Assembly (NCBI RefSeq): GCF_019218885.1
Contig: NZ_JAHUWT010000005.1
Span: 186,001 to 250,000, forward strand
Source of the DNA: Bordetella sp. BOR01
Lineage (GTDB): Bacteria > Pseudomonadota > Gammaproteobacteria > Burkholderiales > Burkholderiaceae_B
DNA: 64,000 nucleotides
Direction of reading: 5' to 3'
Shown: positions 25,526 to 36,584 of the stretch, in pieces
Numbering within the stretch: the stretch's first letter is position 1
How the letters are laid out: every line of letters begins with the position of its first letter
The notes under the pieces: model-generated
Told to the model about the DNA's origin: nothing
What the model saw: the letters and a program-made list of their open reading frames with translations, nothing else
The model's database searches: none
Program-made: the position numbers and the translations under genes

Positions 25526-27112
25526 ATGGAGTGGCTGCTGGACCCCGCCGCGTGGGTCGGCCTGCTTACCCTTGTCGTCCTTGAAATCGTCCTGGGGATC
25601 GACAACCTTATCTTCATCGCCATCCTGGCTGACAAGCTGCCCCCCGCGCAGCGCGATCGCGCGCGTATCGTGGGCCTGTCCCTGGCACTGCTGATGCGCC
25701 TGGGCCTGCTGTCGGTCATGTCCTGGCTGGTCACCCTGACCGCACCGCTGTTTTCCATAGGCCCCATGACATTCTCGGGCCGCGACCTGATTCTGCTGGT
25801 GGGTGGCCTGTTCCTGTTGCTCAAGGGCACGCTGGAACTGCACGAGCGCCTGGAGGGCAGCCAGGGCCCGGATGCCTCGGGCCCGCGCGTCTACGCCAGC
25901 TTCTGGGTGATCGTGGTCCAGATCGTGGTGCTCGATGCCGTGTTCTCGCTGGACTCGGTCATTACCGCCGTCGGCATGGTCGATCACCTGGCCATCATGA
26001 TGATCGCGGTTTCCGTGGCCATCGGCATCATGCTGCTGGCATCCAAGCCATTGACGCGCTTCGTCAATGCGCATCCTACCGTGGTGGTGCTGTGCCTGGG
26101 CTTCCTGCTGATGATCGGCTTCTCGCTGCTGGCCGAAGCGTTTGGCTTCAAGGTGCCCAAGGGCTACCTGTACGCCGCCATCGGCTTCTCGGTGGCCATC
26201 GAGGCGCTCAACCAGGTGGCCCGCCGCAACCTGCTGCGGCTGGATGCCACGCGCCCCATGCGCGAGCGCACCGCCAGCGCGGTGCTGCGCATGCTGGGCA
26301 AGCGCCCGCCCGACGGCGAGGAAATGGTTGCCGCCAGCCCCCATGCGCCCGCCATGCCGGCCTTCGGGGTGGAAGAGCGCAACATGGTCAGCGGCGTGCT
26401 GACCTTGGCCGAACGCTCCATCCGTTCCATCATGACCCCGCGCACCGATGTGTCCTGGGTCAACATCGACGATGACGCACAGATCATCCGCCAGCAGCTC
26501 ACCGAGGCGCCGCACAGCTTCTTCCCGGTGTGCCGCGGTTCGCTGGACGAAGTCATCGGCATCGCCCGCGCCAAAGACCTGGTGGCCGACCTGATCACCG
26601 ACGGGGAAGTGCGCCGCAGCCGCCTGCGCGACCCGATCATCGTGCACGAGTCCATCGGCATCCTGCGCCTGATGGACACCCTGAAGCGTTCGCGCGGCCA
26701 ACTGGTGCTGGTAGCCGATGAATTCGGCGCCATCGAAGGCCTGGTGACGCCCATCGACGTGTTCGAGGCCATCGCCGGCGAATTCCCCGACGAAGACGAA
26801 CTGCCCGATATCACTCCCGAGCAGGACGACGTCTGGAAAATCGACGGTGCGGCCGACCTGCATCATGTCGAGCAGGTACTGGAAACCGAAGGCCTGATCG
26901 ACGACTCGCAAGATTATTCCACCCTGGCCGGCTATCTGCTGGCGCGCTTCGGGCACCTGCCCCAGCCGGGCGACAGTTGCGAGTACGATGGGTCGCACCA
27001 TCACTTCCGTTTCGAAGTGCTCGAACTCGACGGACGCCGTATTGCGTCAGTGCGGGTCGAGCGCATGCCGCTGGCGCCTGCCGAGGCCGAAGCCGAGGCC
27101 GACAGCCATTAA
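25526..27112 (+). CDS. TerC-family membrane protein with CBS pair and CorC/HlyC domain
   Basis: 528 residues from ATG 25526; GGAG at 25516-25519 favours it over the ATG at 25514. Residues about 1-230 form a TerC domain with seven helices and the acidic metal-site motifs [18 protein letters not shown] and [22 protein letters not shown] pair follows (about 300-420: [67 protein letters not shown]) and then a CorC/HlyC transporter-associated domain. The YegH/YoaE-type family may export metals such as manganese. No manganese riboswitch is recognisable upstream. Confidence 0.9.
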   Translation: MEWLLDPAAWVGLLTLVVLEIVLGIDNLIFIAILADKLPPAQRDRARIVGLSLALLMRLGLLSVMSWLVTLTAPLFSIGPMTFSGRDLILLVGGLFLLLKGTLELHERLEGSQGPDASGPRVYASFWVIVVQIVVLDAVFSLDSVITAVGMVDHLAIMMIAVSVAIGIMLLASKPLTRFVNAHPTVVVLCLGFLLMIGFSLLAEAFGFKVPKGYLYAAIGFSVAIEALNQVARRNLLRLDATRPMRERTASAVLRMLGKRPPDGEEMVAASPHAPAMPAFGVEERNMVSGVLTLAERSIRSIMTPRTDVSWVNIDDDAQIIRQQLTEAPHSFFPVCRGSLDEVIGIARAKDLVADLITDGEVRRSRLRDPIIVHESIGILRLMDTLKRSRGQLVLVADEFGAIEGLVTPIDVFEAIAGEFPDEDELPDITPEQDDVWKIDGAADLHHVEQVLETEGLIDDSQDYSTLAGYLLARFGHLPQPGDSCEYDGSHHHFRFEVLELDGRRIASVRVERMPLAPAEAEAEADSH

Positions 27113-27133
27113 CCTTCTATTCCGCCACGCACC

Positions 27134-27997
27134 GTGACCGACAGCACGCTATACCTGATCAAGGCTTTTTTCCTGGGCATCGTCGAGGGGCTGACCGAGT
27201 TCATTCCGGTGTCCAGCACCGGGCACCTGATCCTGATCGGCGACTGGATCAACTTCTCATCCAGTTCAGGCAAAGTGTTCGAAGTGGTGATCCAGTTCGG
27301 CTCGATCCTGGCGGTCATGTGGATCTTCCGCGCCCGGCTGTGGCAATTGATCCGCGGCACCCTGACGGGCGTGCCGGCCGAAGTGGCGTTCACCCGCAAC
27401 CTGCTGCTGGCCTTCCTGCCCGCGGCGGTGGTGGGCGCCATCTTCATCAAGACCATCAAAGAAGTGTTCTACCACCCCGGCGTGGTGGCGGTGACGCTGG
27501 TGCTGGGTGGGCTGATCATGTTGTGGGTCGAGCGCAAGACCCACCACACGCCGGGCGATGCCCCCGGCGCGGCGGACGACACGGCTTCCGACGAGCGCGC
27601 CTCGGCTTACACACTGGAACAGATCAGCTGGAAACAGGCCCTGGGGGTTGGCGCCGCGCAATGCGTGGCCATGATCCCGGGCACGTCCCGCTCCGGGGCC
27701 ACCATCATCGGCGGCATGATCGCCGGTATCCAGCGCAAGACGGCAACCGAGTTCTCGTTCTTCCTGGCCATGCCCACCATGCTGGGCGCCGCCGTGTACG
27801 ACTTGTACCGCAACATCGGCCTGCTTACCCAGCACGACCTGTCGGCCATCGGGGTGGGCTTCGTGGCGGCCTTCTTCAGCGCGATGGTCGTGGTGCGGGC
27901 GGTATTGCGCTTCGTGGCCAACCACACCTATCGCAGCTTCGCCTGGTACCGCATCGCGCTGGGCATCGTCGTGGCCATCTGGCTGACGACCAAATAA
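27134..27997 (+). CDS. uppP: Undecaprenyl-diphosphatase UppP (BacA)
   Basis: 287 residues starting at GTG 27134. Integral membrane protein with about eight helices and the two catalytic signatures: EGLTEFIPVSSTGHL (18-32) and MIPGTSRSGATI. It dephosphorylates undecaprenyl diphosphate to recycle the lipid carrier for peptidoglycan and O-antigen synthesis and gives some bacitracin resistance. 21 bases after the TerC-CBS gene, perhaps co-transcribed. A hairpin overlaps its 3' end. Confidence 0.94.
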   Translation: MTDSTLYLIKAFFLGIVEGLTEFIPVSSTGHLILIGDWINFSSSSGKVFEVVIQFGSILAVMWIFRARLWQLIRGTLTGVPAEVAFTRNLLLAFLPAAVVGAIFIKTIKEVFYHPGVVAVTLVLGGLIMLWVERKTHHTPGDAPGAADDTASDERASAYTLEQISWKQALGVGAAQCVAMIPGTSRSGATIIGGMIAGIQRKTATEFSFFLAMPTMLGAAVYDLYRNIGLLTQHDLSAIGVGFVAAFFSAMVVVRAVLRFVANHTYRSFAWYRIALGIVVAIWLTTK

Positions 27998-27998
27998 A

Positions 27999-28035
27999 AA
28001 GGTGCCTGACACCCGGCAGGGTTGTCAGGCACCTT
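27999..28035. terminator. 13-bp perfect hairpin after uppP
   Basis: AAGGTGCCTGACA (27999-28011) and TGTCAGGCACCTT (28023-28035) pair fully around an 11-base loop, 2 bases after the uppP stop. Its stem sequence is the core of the REP-like element next to it, so it is probably a detached half of the same repeat family, co-opted as a terminator or mRNA end. Confidence 0.6.
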
Positions 28036-28063
28036 GCGAAAATGGGCACTTTGCAGGACATTG

Positions 28064-28156
28064 CCAGGTGTCAGGCTCCGCAGGTGCCTGACACCGTTCT
28101 ATTGAGACGGTCGCTGCACACCTTGGTGTCAGGCACCTGCGGAGCCTGACACCTGG
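28064..28156. repeat. REP-like element, copy 1 (32-bp perfect inverted repeat, 29-base centre)
   Basis: A 32-base arm (28064-28095) is exactly reverse-complementary to 28125-28156, with a 29-base centre. Each arm can fold by itself: GGTGTCAGGC (28067-28076) with GCCTGACACC (28086-28095), and the same for the other arm at 28125-28134 with 28144-28153. It lies between the convergent ends of uppP and lpxH. A diverged copy in opposite orientation is at 34790. No open frame inside, so a non-autonomous repeat such as a BIME/REP is the best reading. Confidence 0.85.
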
Positions 28157-28167
28157 CTGTAGCAGGT

Positions 28168-28938
28168 TCAGGCTGCATCCAGGTCGTAGAAAACCAACCC
28201 ATCGCGGTCGATCACCAGCCATCCGCCTCGCGGCGGATTGGCGTGGTCGCAATCCCAGTCGGGCAGTACCCAGCGTTCACAGCGGCGCCCATCGATATCC
28301 AGCACGTGGCGGCCGGGACGATGGGTGTGGCCGTGCACGATGGTTTCCACGTCGGCCGTGCGGAAGGCGTCTTCGACGGCCTGCGTATTCACGTCCATGA
28401 TCTCGGCAGCCTTCATCTGGTTGGCCGCCTGGCTTTCGCCGCGTGCCTGCTGGGCCATGGCCAGGCGTTCGGGAATGCCCTGGGCCAGGAACTGCGCCTG
28501 CCATTGCGGATTACGCACCATGGCGCGAAATTGCTGGTAAGCGTCGTCGTCGGTACAGTATTCGTCGCCGTGGGTCAGCAGCACGCGGCCATAGTCGGTT
28601 TCCAGCAGCGCGGGTTCCGGCAGCAGCCGGGCACCCAACGCGTCAGCCAGGGCAGTGCCCATCAGGAAGTCGCGATTGCCGCGGCCCAGCCATAGCGGGA
28701 TGCGCGCTGCGGCGTGCCTGAGCCCCTGCAGCACCGCAGCCAGCCAGGGCGGGGCGGCCAGGATGGCGTCATCGCCGATCCAGGCATCGAAGATGTCGCC
28801 CGGCAGCAGCACAGCGGCGGCCTCGTCGGCCGCCGCATCCAGAAAGCCCAGGAATGCCTCGGCGGTGGCCGGCGTGGCCGGCCCCAGGTGCACGTCGGAG
28901 GCCAGCCAGACCGGGCCCTGCAGTACTACCTTACTCAA
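28168..28938 (-). CDS. lpxH: UDP-2,3-diacylglucosamine diphosphatase LpxH
   Basis: 256 residues. Calcineurin-like metallophosphoesterase with all metal motifs: [31 protein letters not shown] and HGHTHRP. LpxH hydrolyses UDP-2,3-diacylglucosamine to lipid X, a step of lipid A synthesis at the inner membrane. The N-terminus that fits the family begins at a TTG codon (28936-28938), overlapping the end of the cyclophilin gene by 8 bases; no ATG is available close by. Translational coupling to the upstream gene would explain the weak start. Confidence 0.93.
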   Translation of the reverse strand: MSKVVLQGPVWLASDVHLGPATPATAEAFLGFLDAAADEAAAVLLPGDIFDAWIGDDAILAAPPWLAAVLQGLRHAAARIPLWLGRGNRDFLMGTALADALGARLLPEPALLETDYGRVLLTHGDEYCTDDDAYQQFRAMVRNPQWQAQFLAQGIPERLAMAQQARGESQAANQMKAAEIMDVNTQAVEDAFRTADVETIVHGHTHRPGRHVLDIDGRRCERWVLPDWDCDHANPPRGGWLVIDRDGLVFYDLDAA

Positions 28939-29578
28939 GGATTTCGGCCTTCTCGATGATCACGTCTTCGACGGGGACGTTCTGGTGAAAGCCGCTGTTG
29001 CCGGTTTTCGCGTTCTTGATCTTGTCGACCACGTCGGTGCCGTCGGTGACCTTGCCAAACACCGCATAGCCCCAGCCGTTCGGCGTGGGAGCAGTGAAGT
29101 TCAGGAAGTCGTTGTCGGACACGTTGATGAAGAACTGCGCGGTAGCCGAATTCGGGTCGCTGGTGCGGGCCATGGCCAGCGTGTACTTGTCGTTCTTCAG
29201 GCCGTTGTTGGCTTCGTTCTCGATGGGAGCCTGGGTGGGCTTCTGCTTCAGGCCGGGCTCGAAGCCGCCGCCCTGGATCATGAAACTATCGATGATGCGG
29301 TGGAAGATGGTGCCGTCATAGAAACCGCTCTTGACGTAGCTGAGGAAGTTTTCCACGGTCTTGGGCGCTTTCTCCGCATCCAGGGTGATGACGATGTCGC
29401 CCTGGTTGGTTTGAAGTTTGACGCGAGGAGTATTGCTCATGGGTTTTGTGCCTTCTGAGGTAGAGGGGGTGGATGAGGCAGCCGGCTGCGCGCCGGCAGT
29501 TGCCGGCACTATCGTGGCCAGCGCGAAGGTGCACGCCATCAGGCGCAGCAGATGAAGCGGAGAGTAGCGCGAAATCAT
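28931..29578 (-). CDS. Peptidyl-prolyl cis-trans isomerase, cyclophilin type, with possible dual start
   Basis: 215 residues from ATG 29578, whose first about 30 residues form a signal peptide ([21 protein letters not shown]). The cyclophilin domain starts only at residue 47 with [20 protein letters not shown], a perfect cytoplasmic PpiB start at ATG 29440, 46 codons in. Catalytic regions are [16 protein letters not shown] and [18 protein letters not shown]. The long form should be periplasmic and the short one (169 residues) cytoplasmic. Its 5' end overlaps the TPR gene stop (ATGA) and its 3' end overlaps lpxH. Confidence 0.9.
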   Translation of the reverse strand: MISRYSPLHLLRLMACTFALATIVPATAGAQPAASSTPSTSEGTKPMSNTPRVKLQTNQGDIVITLDAEKAPKTVENFLSYVKSGFYDGTIFHRIIDSFMIQGGGFEPGLKQKPTQAPIENEANNGLKNDKYTLAMARTSDPNSATAQFFINVSDNDFLNFTAPTPNGWGYAVFGKVTDGTDVVDKIKNAKTGNSGFHQNVPVEDVIIEKAEILE

Positions 29579-30264
29579 CGTTGTTGGCTTTCCTTCAGCA
29601 GGTTTTCGATCTCACGTGCCTTGCCCTGCATGCCGGGCACGCCTTGGTCCGCGGCGTCGCGGTAATTGCGCAGCGCCATCATCAACTGGATATCGCCCAT
29701 GTTGGCGCGTGCCGCGAGGTAATCGGGGTTGGCGCGTAGCGCCATCTGCAAGGCCTCGTGCGCCTGGTCCAGGTCACCTTGCTTGGCGTAGAGCGCGGCC
29801 AGATTATTCCAGGGTTCGGGCAGTTCGGGAAAGCTCGTCGTCATGTCGGTATAGATGGCGATGGCTTCGTCGGTGCGGCCCAGCGCGGCCAGGGCGCGCG
29901 CATGCTGGAACATCAGTTGGACGTCGGTGCCGCGCTGGCCCTGGATTTCGGCCAGGCGTTTCTCGATGAGATCCAGGGCTTCCTGGTTCTGGCCGTTGTT
30001 CAGCTGGCGCTCGATGTGGCTGGTGATTTGTGACGGCGTGGGGTCCAGGCGGGTGTCCACGCCGGGCTTCAGGGCTTCGAGCAGGTTGGCCAGGGCCTTC
30101 CAGCCGCCTTCGGGCGGGGGCGGGTCGAGCTTGGTGAGCGCGGCGTTGCCGTTGTCCGGCATGCTGCCGCCGCCGCCCATGGCCTGGCCCAGCGCCGCGC
30201 CGCCGGGCAGGGCGGCCAGCGCCAATACCAGAAGGGTATTGCGGAAAAGGCGGTTGATGGTCAC
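29575..30264 (-). CDS. Tetratricopeptide repeat protein, exported
   Basis: 229 residues. Signal peptide of about 26 residues ([17 protein letters not shown]). Residues about 65-200 hold TPR-type helices: [81 protein letters not shown] is a run of canonical repeats. A protein-protein scaffold in the periplasm. It is first in the run TPR - cyclophilin - lpxH with 4- and 8-base overlaps, so all three are one transcript. Partner unknown. Confidence 0.85.
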   Translation of the reverse strand: MTINRLFRNTLLVLALAALPGGAALGQAMGGGGSMPDNGNAALTKLDPPPPEGGWKALANLLEALKPGVDTRLDPTPSQITSHIERQLNNGQNQEALDLIEKRLAEIQGQRGTDVQLMFQHARALAALGRTDEAIAIYTDMTTSFPELPEPWNNLAALYAKQGDLDQAHEALQMALRANPDYLAARANMGDIQLMMALRNYRDAADQGVPGMQGKAREIENLLKESQQR

Positions 30265-30517
30265 GTGGGCATCCGTTAAAAATAGGCCAGTCGCGCTCGG
30301 CGCGCGACGAGGCGCTTGCTATACTTGACGACCGCCATTTTAGCCCCGGTTGCGTTCGTGGTTCGCCGAACGAAGCAGCGGGGGGTCGAAGCGGCCGAAG
30401 CGCGGCCTGGTTGCGGCCCTATTGCCGCATCCCGCCGTGCCGCCGAAGCCGCATTGCTGCGGCGCGGACCGCCCCGCGGGATTTACACCGCACTATCTCG
30501 AGGCCAGCCCAAGCGTC

Positions 30518-31984
30518 ATGCTGCACATCTACAACACGCTGTCGCGTACCAAGGAACCTTTCAAGCCGGCCCGGCCCGGCCAGGTGCGCATGTACGTGTG
30601 CGGCATGACCGTCTACGACTACTGCCACCTGGGCCATGCCCGCATGCTGGTGGCCTTCGACGTGGTGCAGCGCTGGCTGCGGGCCAGCGGCCTGGCGGTC
30701 GATTACGTGCGCAATATTACCGACATCGACGACAAGATCATCCGGCGCGCCGTCGAGACCGGCCGCCGCATCGGCGAGGTCACTGAATACTATATCGCGG
30801 CCATGCATGCCGACGAACGCGCGCTGGGCGTGCAGCCGCCCGATCGCGAACCGCGCGCCACGCAGTACGTGGGCGACATGCTCGACATCATCGGCCGCCT
30901 CGAGCAGAACGGCCTGGCCTACCAGGCCGACGACGGCGACGTCAACTACGCGGTGCGCGGCTTTGCCGGCTACGGCAAGCTGTCGGGCAAGGCGCTCGAT
31001 GACCTGCGTGCCGGCGAACGCGTGGCGGTGGGCTCGGCCAAGCGCGACCCGCTCGATTTCGTGCTGTGGAAGGCCGCCAAGGCCGACGAACCCGAAGACA
31101 CCAAGTGGCAATCGCCCTATGGCCTGGGCCGGCCCGGCTGGCACATCGAATGCTCGGCCATGAGCCACGCCTTGCTGGGCCTGCCGCTCGATATCCATGG
31201 CGGCGGCCCCGACCTGAAATTCCCGCACCACGAAAATGAAATCGCCCAGACCGAAGGCGCCTTCGGTGGTGTGCTGGCCAATATCTGGATGCATTGCGGC
31301 CCGCTGATGGTCGACGCCGACAAGATGTCGAAGTCGCTGGGCAATTTCCGCACCATCCGCCAGACCATCGCCCTGGGCGAAGCGCCGGCCGACCAGGCCC
31401 AGGCGGAATACACCGCCAATCCGCGCGAAGCCGAGATGCTGCGCTTCTTCATCGTGCGCAACCACTACCGCAGCCCGCAGAATTACGCGCCCGACAACCT
31501 GGCCGATGCCCAGAACGCCCTTGACCGCCTGTACCAGGCCTTGCTGAACGTCGCTCCCGACAGCGCAGGCATCGACTGGAACGAACCCCAGGCACAGGCC
31601 TTCAAGGCGGCCATGGACGACGATTTCAACACCTCGGGGGCCGTGGCCGCCCTGTTCGAACTGGCCTCCGACGCCAATCGCACGCGCAGCGCGCGCAGCG
31701 CCGGCCAGCTCAAGGCCCTGGCCACGCTGCTGGGGCTGCTGCAGCAAGACCCGGCATGCTATTTCCAGTGCGCCACCCGCTACTCGGCCGCGGGGCTGGC
31801 CCAGGCGGCCGCGCCGTCGGCCACACTGGACGCCGCCCAGGTCGATGCCCTGGTCACCGCGCGTACCGCCGCCAAGCTGGCGCGCAACTACGCCGAAGCC
31901 GACCGCATCCGCGCCCAGTTGCGCGAGGCCGGCATCGAGCTCGACGACAAGCCGGGCGGTCAAACGCAATGGCGTCGCGCCTGA
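30518..31984 (+). CDS. cysS: Cysteinyl-tRNA synthetase
   Basis: 488 residues from ATG 30518 ([15 protein letters not shown]), the standard start; the frame is open farther back but without homology. Zinc ligand Cys28 lies in [20 protein letters not shown] (37-40) is the HIGH motif and KMSKSLGNF the KMSKS loop, with GWHIECSAM and [11 protein letters not shown] completing the zinc and tRNA sites. Ligates cysteine to tRNA-Cys. Divergent from the TPR gene. Confidence 0.96.
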   Translation: MLHIYNTLSRTKEPFKPARPGQVRMYVCGMTVYDYCHLGHARMLVAFDVVQRWLRASGLAVDYVRNITDIDDKIIRRAVETGRRIGEVTEYYIAAMHADERALGVQPPDREPRATQYVGDMLDIIGRLEQNGLAYQADDGDVNYAVRGFAGYGKLSGKALDDLRAGERVAVGSAKRDPLDFVLWKAAKADEPEDTKWQSPYGLGRPGWHIECSAMSHALLGLPLDIHGGGPDLKFPHHENEIAQTEGAFGGVLANIWMHCGPLMVDADKMSKSLGNFRTIRQTIALGEAPADQAQAEYTANPREAEMLRFFIVRNHYRSPQNYAPDNLADAQNALDRLYQALLNVAPDSAGIDWNEPQAQAFKAAMDDDFNTSGAVAALFELASDANRTRSARSAGQLKALATLLGLLQQDPACYFQCATRYSAAGLAQAAAPSATLDAAQVDALVTARTAAKLARNYAEADRIRAQLREAGIELDDKPGGQTQWRRA

Positions 31985-31998
31985 GGAATCCAGCCACC

Positions 31999-32640
31999 AT
32001 GTCCGCCGACATTGCCGTAGCCAAGCCGCATTATTGGGAAGAAGCCGTTGCCCACCTGATGCGGCGCGACCGCATCCTGAAAAAACTCATCCCGCAGCAT
32101 GCCGAGGTCTGGCTTACCTCGCGCGGCACGCCTTTCGTCACACTGGCGCGTGCCATCGTCGGCCAGCAGATCTCGAACAAGGCGGGCGACGCCCTGTGGC
32201 AGCGCTTGCTGGATACCGTCGGCAAGCGGCCCACGCCGGCCGGCGTGCTGGGGGTGCAGACCGAAGCGCTGCGCCAGGCGGGTTTGTCGCAACGCAAGTG
32301 CGAATACCTGCAAGACCTGGCCGTCCATTTCGGCGAACGTCGCGTGCGCCCCGAAAAATGGACGGTCATGGACGACGAAAGCGTGGTCTCGGAACTGGTC
32401 GGCATCCGCGGCATCGGCCGCTGGACAGCCGAGATGTTCCTGATCTTCAATCTGCAGCGGCCGGACGTCCTGCCGCTGGACGATCTGGGGTTGCTCAAGG
32501 CAATCTCGCTACACTACTTCAGCGGAGAGCCTGTCTCGCGCTTCGAGGCCCGCGAGGTCTCGTCGGCATGGCAGCCCTGGCGTACCGTGGCAACCTGGTA
32601 CTTGTGGCGCAGCCTGGAACCCAAGTCGGTTCCAAACTGA
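31999..32640 (+). CDS. DNA-3-methyladenine glycosylase II-like, HhH-GPD family
   Basis: 213 residues from ATG 31999, 14 bases after cysS; an ATG at 31972 would overlap cysS. ARAIVGQQISNKAGDALWQRLLD is the N-terminal core, LVGIRGIGRWTAEMFLIF the helix-hairpin-helix, and LPLDDLGLLKA carries the catalytic aspartate. It should remove alkylated bases, opening base-excision repair. It is shorter than E. coli AlkA because the N-terminal beta domain is absent, as is usual for this subfamily. Confidence 0.9.
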   Translation: MSADIAVAKPHYWEEAVAHLMRRDRILKKLIPQHAEVWLTSRGTPFVTLARAIVGQQISNKAGDALWQRLLDTVGKRPTPAGVLGVQTEALRQAGLSQRKCEYLQDLAVHFGERRVRPEKWTVMDDESVVSELVGIRGIGRWTAEMFLIFNLQRPDVLPLDDLGLLKAISLHYFSGEPVSRFEAREVSSAWQPWRTVATWYLWRSLEPKSVPN

Positions 32641-32673
32641 TACACCAGGCGCCCAATAACGGAACCATACTTC

Positions 32674-33639
<966 letters not shown>

Positions 33640-33699
33640 CGTGGCAGCCGGGCGCACCCGCCCGGCTTGCCCGGCGCCTGGCCGACCGCGTTTCCACCC

Positions 33700-34764
33700 A
33701 TGAATCCCGCCCAGCCGCCTTCGCCTTGCACCCCGCCGGCCGATGCGCCAGCAGGCGGCGGGTTTGCGTCGGCGGCGCTGACGGCCGCCCTGGACGCCGC
33801 CCTGCAGCCCCTGGCCGCCGCCGCGCCGCGCCTGGCCGTGGCCGCCAGCGGCGGTGCCGATTCGGCCATGCTGGCCGCCCATGCCGCGCCGGTGGCGCGC
33901 AAGCTGGGTATCGACCTGCTGATTTTCCACGTGCACCACGGCTTGCAGCCCGCCGCCGACCACTGGGCCGACCATGTCCTGGCGCTGGGCCGCATCCTGC
34001 AAGTGTCCGTGCATACTGCGCGGGCACGGGTGGCAGCCACCAGCGGCCTGGGCATCGAGGCCGCCGCGCGCGAGGCCCGCTATGCCGAGCTGGCGGCGCT
34101 GGCGCGGCAGCACGGGGTGGGCCACATCCTGCTGGCCCATCACCAGCGCGACCAGGCCGAGACTGTGCTGCTGCGTCTGTTGCGCGGCACCGGGCTCGAG
34201 GGCATGGCCGCCATGGCGCCCAGCATGCCGCGCGACGGCATTCTTTACCTGCGCCCCTGGCTGGCCCAGGACCGCGCCCAGATCCTGCGCGCCGCCCAGG
34301 CCTATGCCACGCAGCACGGCTGGCACCCCGTGCAAGACCCCTCGAATGCCGATCCCCGCTACACGCGCGCCGCCGTGCGCGAGCTGCTGGCGCCGGTATT
34401 GGATGCGCGCTGGCCCGGTTGGCAGGCACGGCTGGCCGACCATGCCCGCCACATGGCCGACGCGGCGGGCATCGTCGAAGCCGTGGCGCAAGCCGACCTG
34501 GCCGCGTTGCAACCCTCGGCCGACCAGGCCAGCTTCGCCCTGGCGCCGTGGCGTGAACTGCCACCGGCCCGCCAGGCGCAGGTGCTGCGCCATTGGCTGC
34601 GCCTGCACGGCGCGCGCATGCCCACCGAAGCCCGCCTGGCCGACCTGCTGCGCCAGTTGCGGCAACTGCACAGCCTGGGGCACGACCGCCAGATGCGCGT
34701 CGAGCACGCCCGCCACCTGGTCCGCTGCCATCGCGGCCGGGTCTGGATCGAATTGCAGAGGTAA
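33700..34764 (+). CDS. tilS: tRNA(Ile)-lysidine synthase TilS
   Basis: 354 residues from ATG 33700 (a TTG at 33667 is possible but less likely). The ATP pyrophosphatase P-loop reads AASGGADSAM, followed by FHVHHGLQPAADHWADH and LAHHQRDQAETVLLRLLRGTGLEGMAAM, all TilS hallmarks. Converts C34 of the AUA-reading tRNA-Ile to lysidine. The protein is shorter than E. coli TilS, keeping the N-terminal catalytic domain and a reduced C-terminal part, as in related betaproteobacteria. The Ala/Pro-rich first 30 residues are poorly conserved. A REP-like element follows. Confidence 0.93.
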   Translation: MNPAQPPSPCTPPADAPAGGGFASAALTAALDAALQPLAAAAPRLAVAASGGADSAMLAAHAAPVARKLGIDLLIFHVHHGLQPAADHWADHVLALGRILQVSVHTARARVAATSGLGIEAAAREARYAELAALARQHGVGHILLAHHQRDQAETVLLRLLRGTGLEGMAAMAPSMPRDGILYLRPWLAQDRAQILRAAQAYATQHGWHPVQDPSNADPRYTRAAVRELLAPVLDARWPGWQARLADHARHMADAAGIVEAVAQADLAALQPSADQASFALAPWRELPPARQAQVLRHWLRLHGARMPTEARLADLLRQLRQLHSLGHDRQMRVEHARHLVRCHRGRVWIELQR

Positions 34765-34789
34765 GCCCCCCGAAGCGCTGCGCGCCTCG

Positions 34790-34884
34790 CCAGGGGTCAG
34801 GCTCCGCAGGTGCCTGACCCCATCGTGTGCCGAGACTGTCTCGATAGTATGGTGTCAGGCACCCTGACGGGAGCCAGACACCTG
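34790..34884. repeat. REP-like element, copy 2 (diverged, opposite orientation)
   Basis: 34790-34821 matches the left arm of copy 1 (28064-28095) in 30 of 32 bases; the two changes are on facing positions of the stem (GGGGTCAGGC with GCCTGACCCC), so pairing is kept. A centre of 29 bases (34822-34850) follows, the same length as in copy 1, and its sequence matches the reverse complement of the copy 1 centre at 21 of 29 positions. The right arm (34851-34884: GGTGTCAGGC with GCCAGACACC) is more worn, with an insertion. It sits between tilS and lysC. Confidence 0.8.
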
Positions 34885-35002
34885 CCCTTGCCAGAGGCGG
34901 ATCGGGGGCGACCAAGCCGGGCGCCTGCGCAAAATTTCACCGCGCGTTAAAATGCCGAGCTTTGCCTGCCCGAAAGGGGCGGGTTTCCAGCCAGAGTACG
35001 AG

Positions 35003-36268
35003 ATGTCCCTGATCGTTCATAAATATGGCGGTACTTCGATGGGCTCGGTCGAGCGCATCCGCAATGTGGCGCGCCGCGTCGCAAAGTGGCACGCCGCCGG
35101 CCACCAAGTGGTGGTGGTACCGTCGGCCATGGCCGGCGAGACCAACCGCCTGCTGGGCCTGGCCCGCGAAATCTCGCCCCAGCCCGACCCGCGCGAACTC
35201 GACATGATCGCCGCCACCGGCGAGCAGGCCAGCAGTGGCCTGCTGGCTGTCGCCCTGCAAGCCGAAGGCGTGCCCGCCCGCAGCTACGCGGGCTGGCAGG
35301 TGCCGGTGCGCACCGATTCGTCGTTTTCGAAGGCACGCATCACGTCCATTGAAGATGCCCGCATTCGCGCCGACCTCGATGCCGGCCGGGTGGTCATCGT
35401 TACCGGCTTCCAGGGCATCGACCCCGAAGGCCATGTCACCACCCTGGGCCGTGGGGGTTCCGACACCTCGGCAGTGGCCGTGGCGGCCGCGCTGGGTGCC
35501 CACGAATGCCTGATCTACACCGACGTCGACGGCGTCTACACCACCGACCCGCGCGTGGTGCCCGAAGCGCGCCGCATGTCGGTCGTGTCGTTCGAAGAAA
35601 TGCTGGAAATGGCGTCGCTGGGTTCCAAGGTGCTGCAGATCCGCTCGGTGGAATTCGCCGGCAAGTACCGCGTGCCCACGCGCGTGCTGTCGTCGATGAC
35701 CGACCCGCTCATTCCGCTCGAAGAAGAAATGACTTCGGGTACGCTGATTACTTTTGAGGAAGACGAAAAAATGGAAGCCGCCGTTGTCTCCGGCATCGCC
35801 TTCAGCCGCGACGAAGCCAAGATCACCCTGCTGGCCGTGCCCGATACGCCCGGCGTCGCCTTTTCGATCCTGGGGCCGGTGGCCGGCGCCAACATCGATG
35901 TCGACATGATCGTGCAGAACCAGTCCGTGGCCGGCACCACCGACTTCTCGTTCACCGTCAATCGCAATGAATTCCAGCGCACCATCGAACTGCTCAAGCG
36001 CGAAGTCGTGCCGGCCGTGCATGCCCGCGAACTGCTCACCGACGACAAGGTCGCCAAGGTCTCCATCGTGGGCATCGGCATGCGCTCGCACGTGGGCGTG
36101 GCCAGCCTGATGTTCCAGACCCTGTCGCAGGAAGGCATCAACATCCAGATGATCAGCACCAGCGAAATCAAGACCTCGGTGATCATCGACGACAAATACA
36201 TGGAACTGGCCGTACGCGCCCTGCACAAGGCGTTCGAACTGGACCAGGTTCCCGGCGACAAGGCCTGA
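35003..36268 (+). CDS. lysC: Aspartate kinase
   Basis: 421 residues from ATG 35003 ([15 protein letters not shown]). Kinase domain with the KYGGTS nucleotide site, [14 protein letters not shown] and [16 protein letters not shown]; two ACT domains from about residue 265 ([35 protein letters not shown] and [36 protein letters not shown]), which bind lysine or threonine for feedback control. An internal start giving the beta subunit occurs in some species; a methionine follows EEDEK near residue 253. First step of the Lys/Met/Thr/diaminopimelate pathway. Confidence 0.95.
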   Translation: MSLIVHKYGGTSMGSVERIRNVARRVAKWHAAGHQVVVVPSAMAGETNRLLGLAREISPQPDPRELDMIAATGEQASSGLLAVALQAEGVPARSYAGWQVPVRTDSSFSKARITSIEDARIRADLDAGRVVIVTGFQGIDPEGHVTTLGRGGSDTSAVAVAAALGAHECLIYTDVDGVYTTDPRVVPEARRMSVVSFEEMLEMASLGSKVLQIRSVEFAGKYRVPTRVLSSMTDPLIPLEEEMTSGTLITFEEDEKMEAAVVSGIAFSRDEAKITLLAVPDTPGVAFSILGPVAGANIDVDMIVQNQSVAGTTDFSFTVNRNEFQRTIELLKREVVPAVHARELLTDDKVAKVSIVGIGMRSHVGVASLMFQTLSQEGINIQMISTSEIKTSVIIDDKYMELAVRALHKAFELDQVPGDKA

Positions 36269-36339
36269 CCGGCCTGGCTTTCCCGGCCGGCCCCCGCAGG
36301 CGCGGGCCGGGAAAATCATGCTAGAATCGCAAGTTCTGC

Positions 36340-36432
36340 GGAGACGTGCCCGAGAGGCTGAAGGGGCTCCCCTGCTAAGGGAGTATGTGGCTAAAAACTG
36401 CATCGTGGGTTCGAATCCCACCGTCTCCGCCA
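36340..36432 (+). tRNA. tRNA-Ser (anticodon GCT)
   Basis: Acceptor GGAGACG (36340-36346) pairs with CGTCTCC (36422-36428), discriminator G, encoded CCA at 36430-36432. Anticodon stem CTCCC/GGGAG (36367-36371, 36379-36383) with loop CTGCTAA, anticodon GCT at 36374-36376. The long variable arm and TTCGAAT T-loop fit class II tRNA-Ser reading AGC/AGT. Confidence 0.97.
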
Positions 36433-36466
36433 AGGAAGCATTTCAGGTTTCCCCGCATCGCCGACC

Positions 36467-36499
36467 AACCCGCATGAACACTCGTTCCGCGGGTTTTTT
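36467..36499 (+). terminator. Rho-independent terminator after tRNA-Ser
   Basis: AACCCGC (36467-36473) pairs with GCGGGTT (36489-36495), followed by a run of six T (36494-36499). 34 bases after the tRNA. Confidence 0.85.
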
Positions 36500-36584
36500 G
36501 TTGCCTTGCCCTGGTGCCGGCCACGTTCGCCCGGGTTGGCCCGCCGCATGGCCTGCCCCCGCATCGGCGGGGCTGGGGTTTGCG

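Noticed and set aside
27999-28156. CRISPR-like array
   Set aside because: Repeats are palindromic, inverted and irregularly spaced; no spacer series and no cas genes nearby. REP-like element fits better.
36340-36584. Integrated element at tRNA-Ser
   Set aside because: No integrase and no repeated tRNA 3' end found in the window; a normal terminator follows the tRNA.
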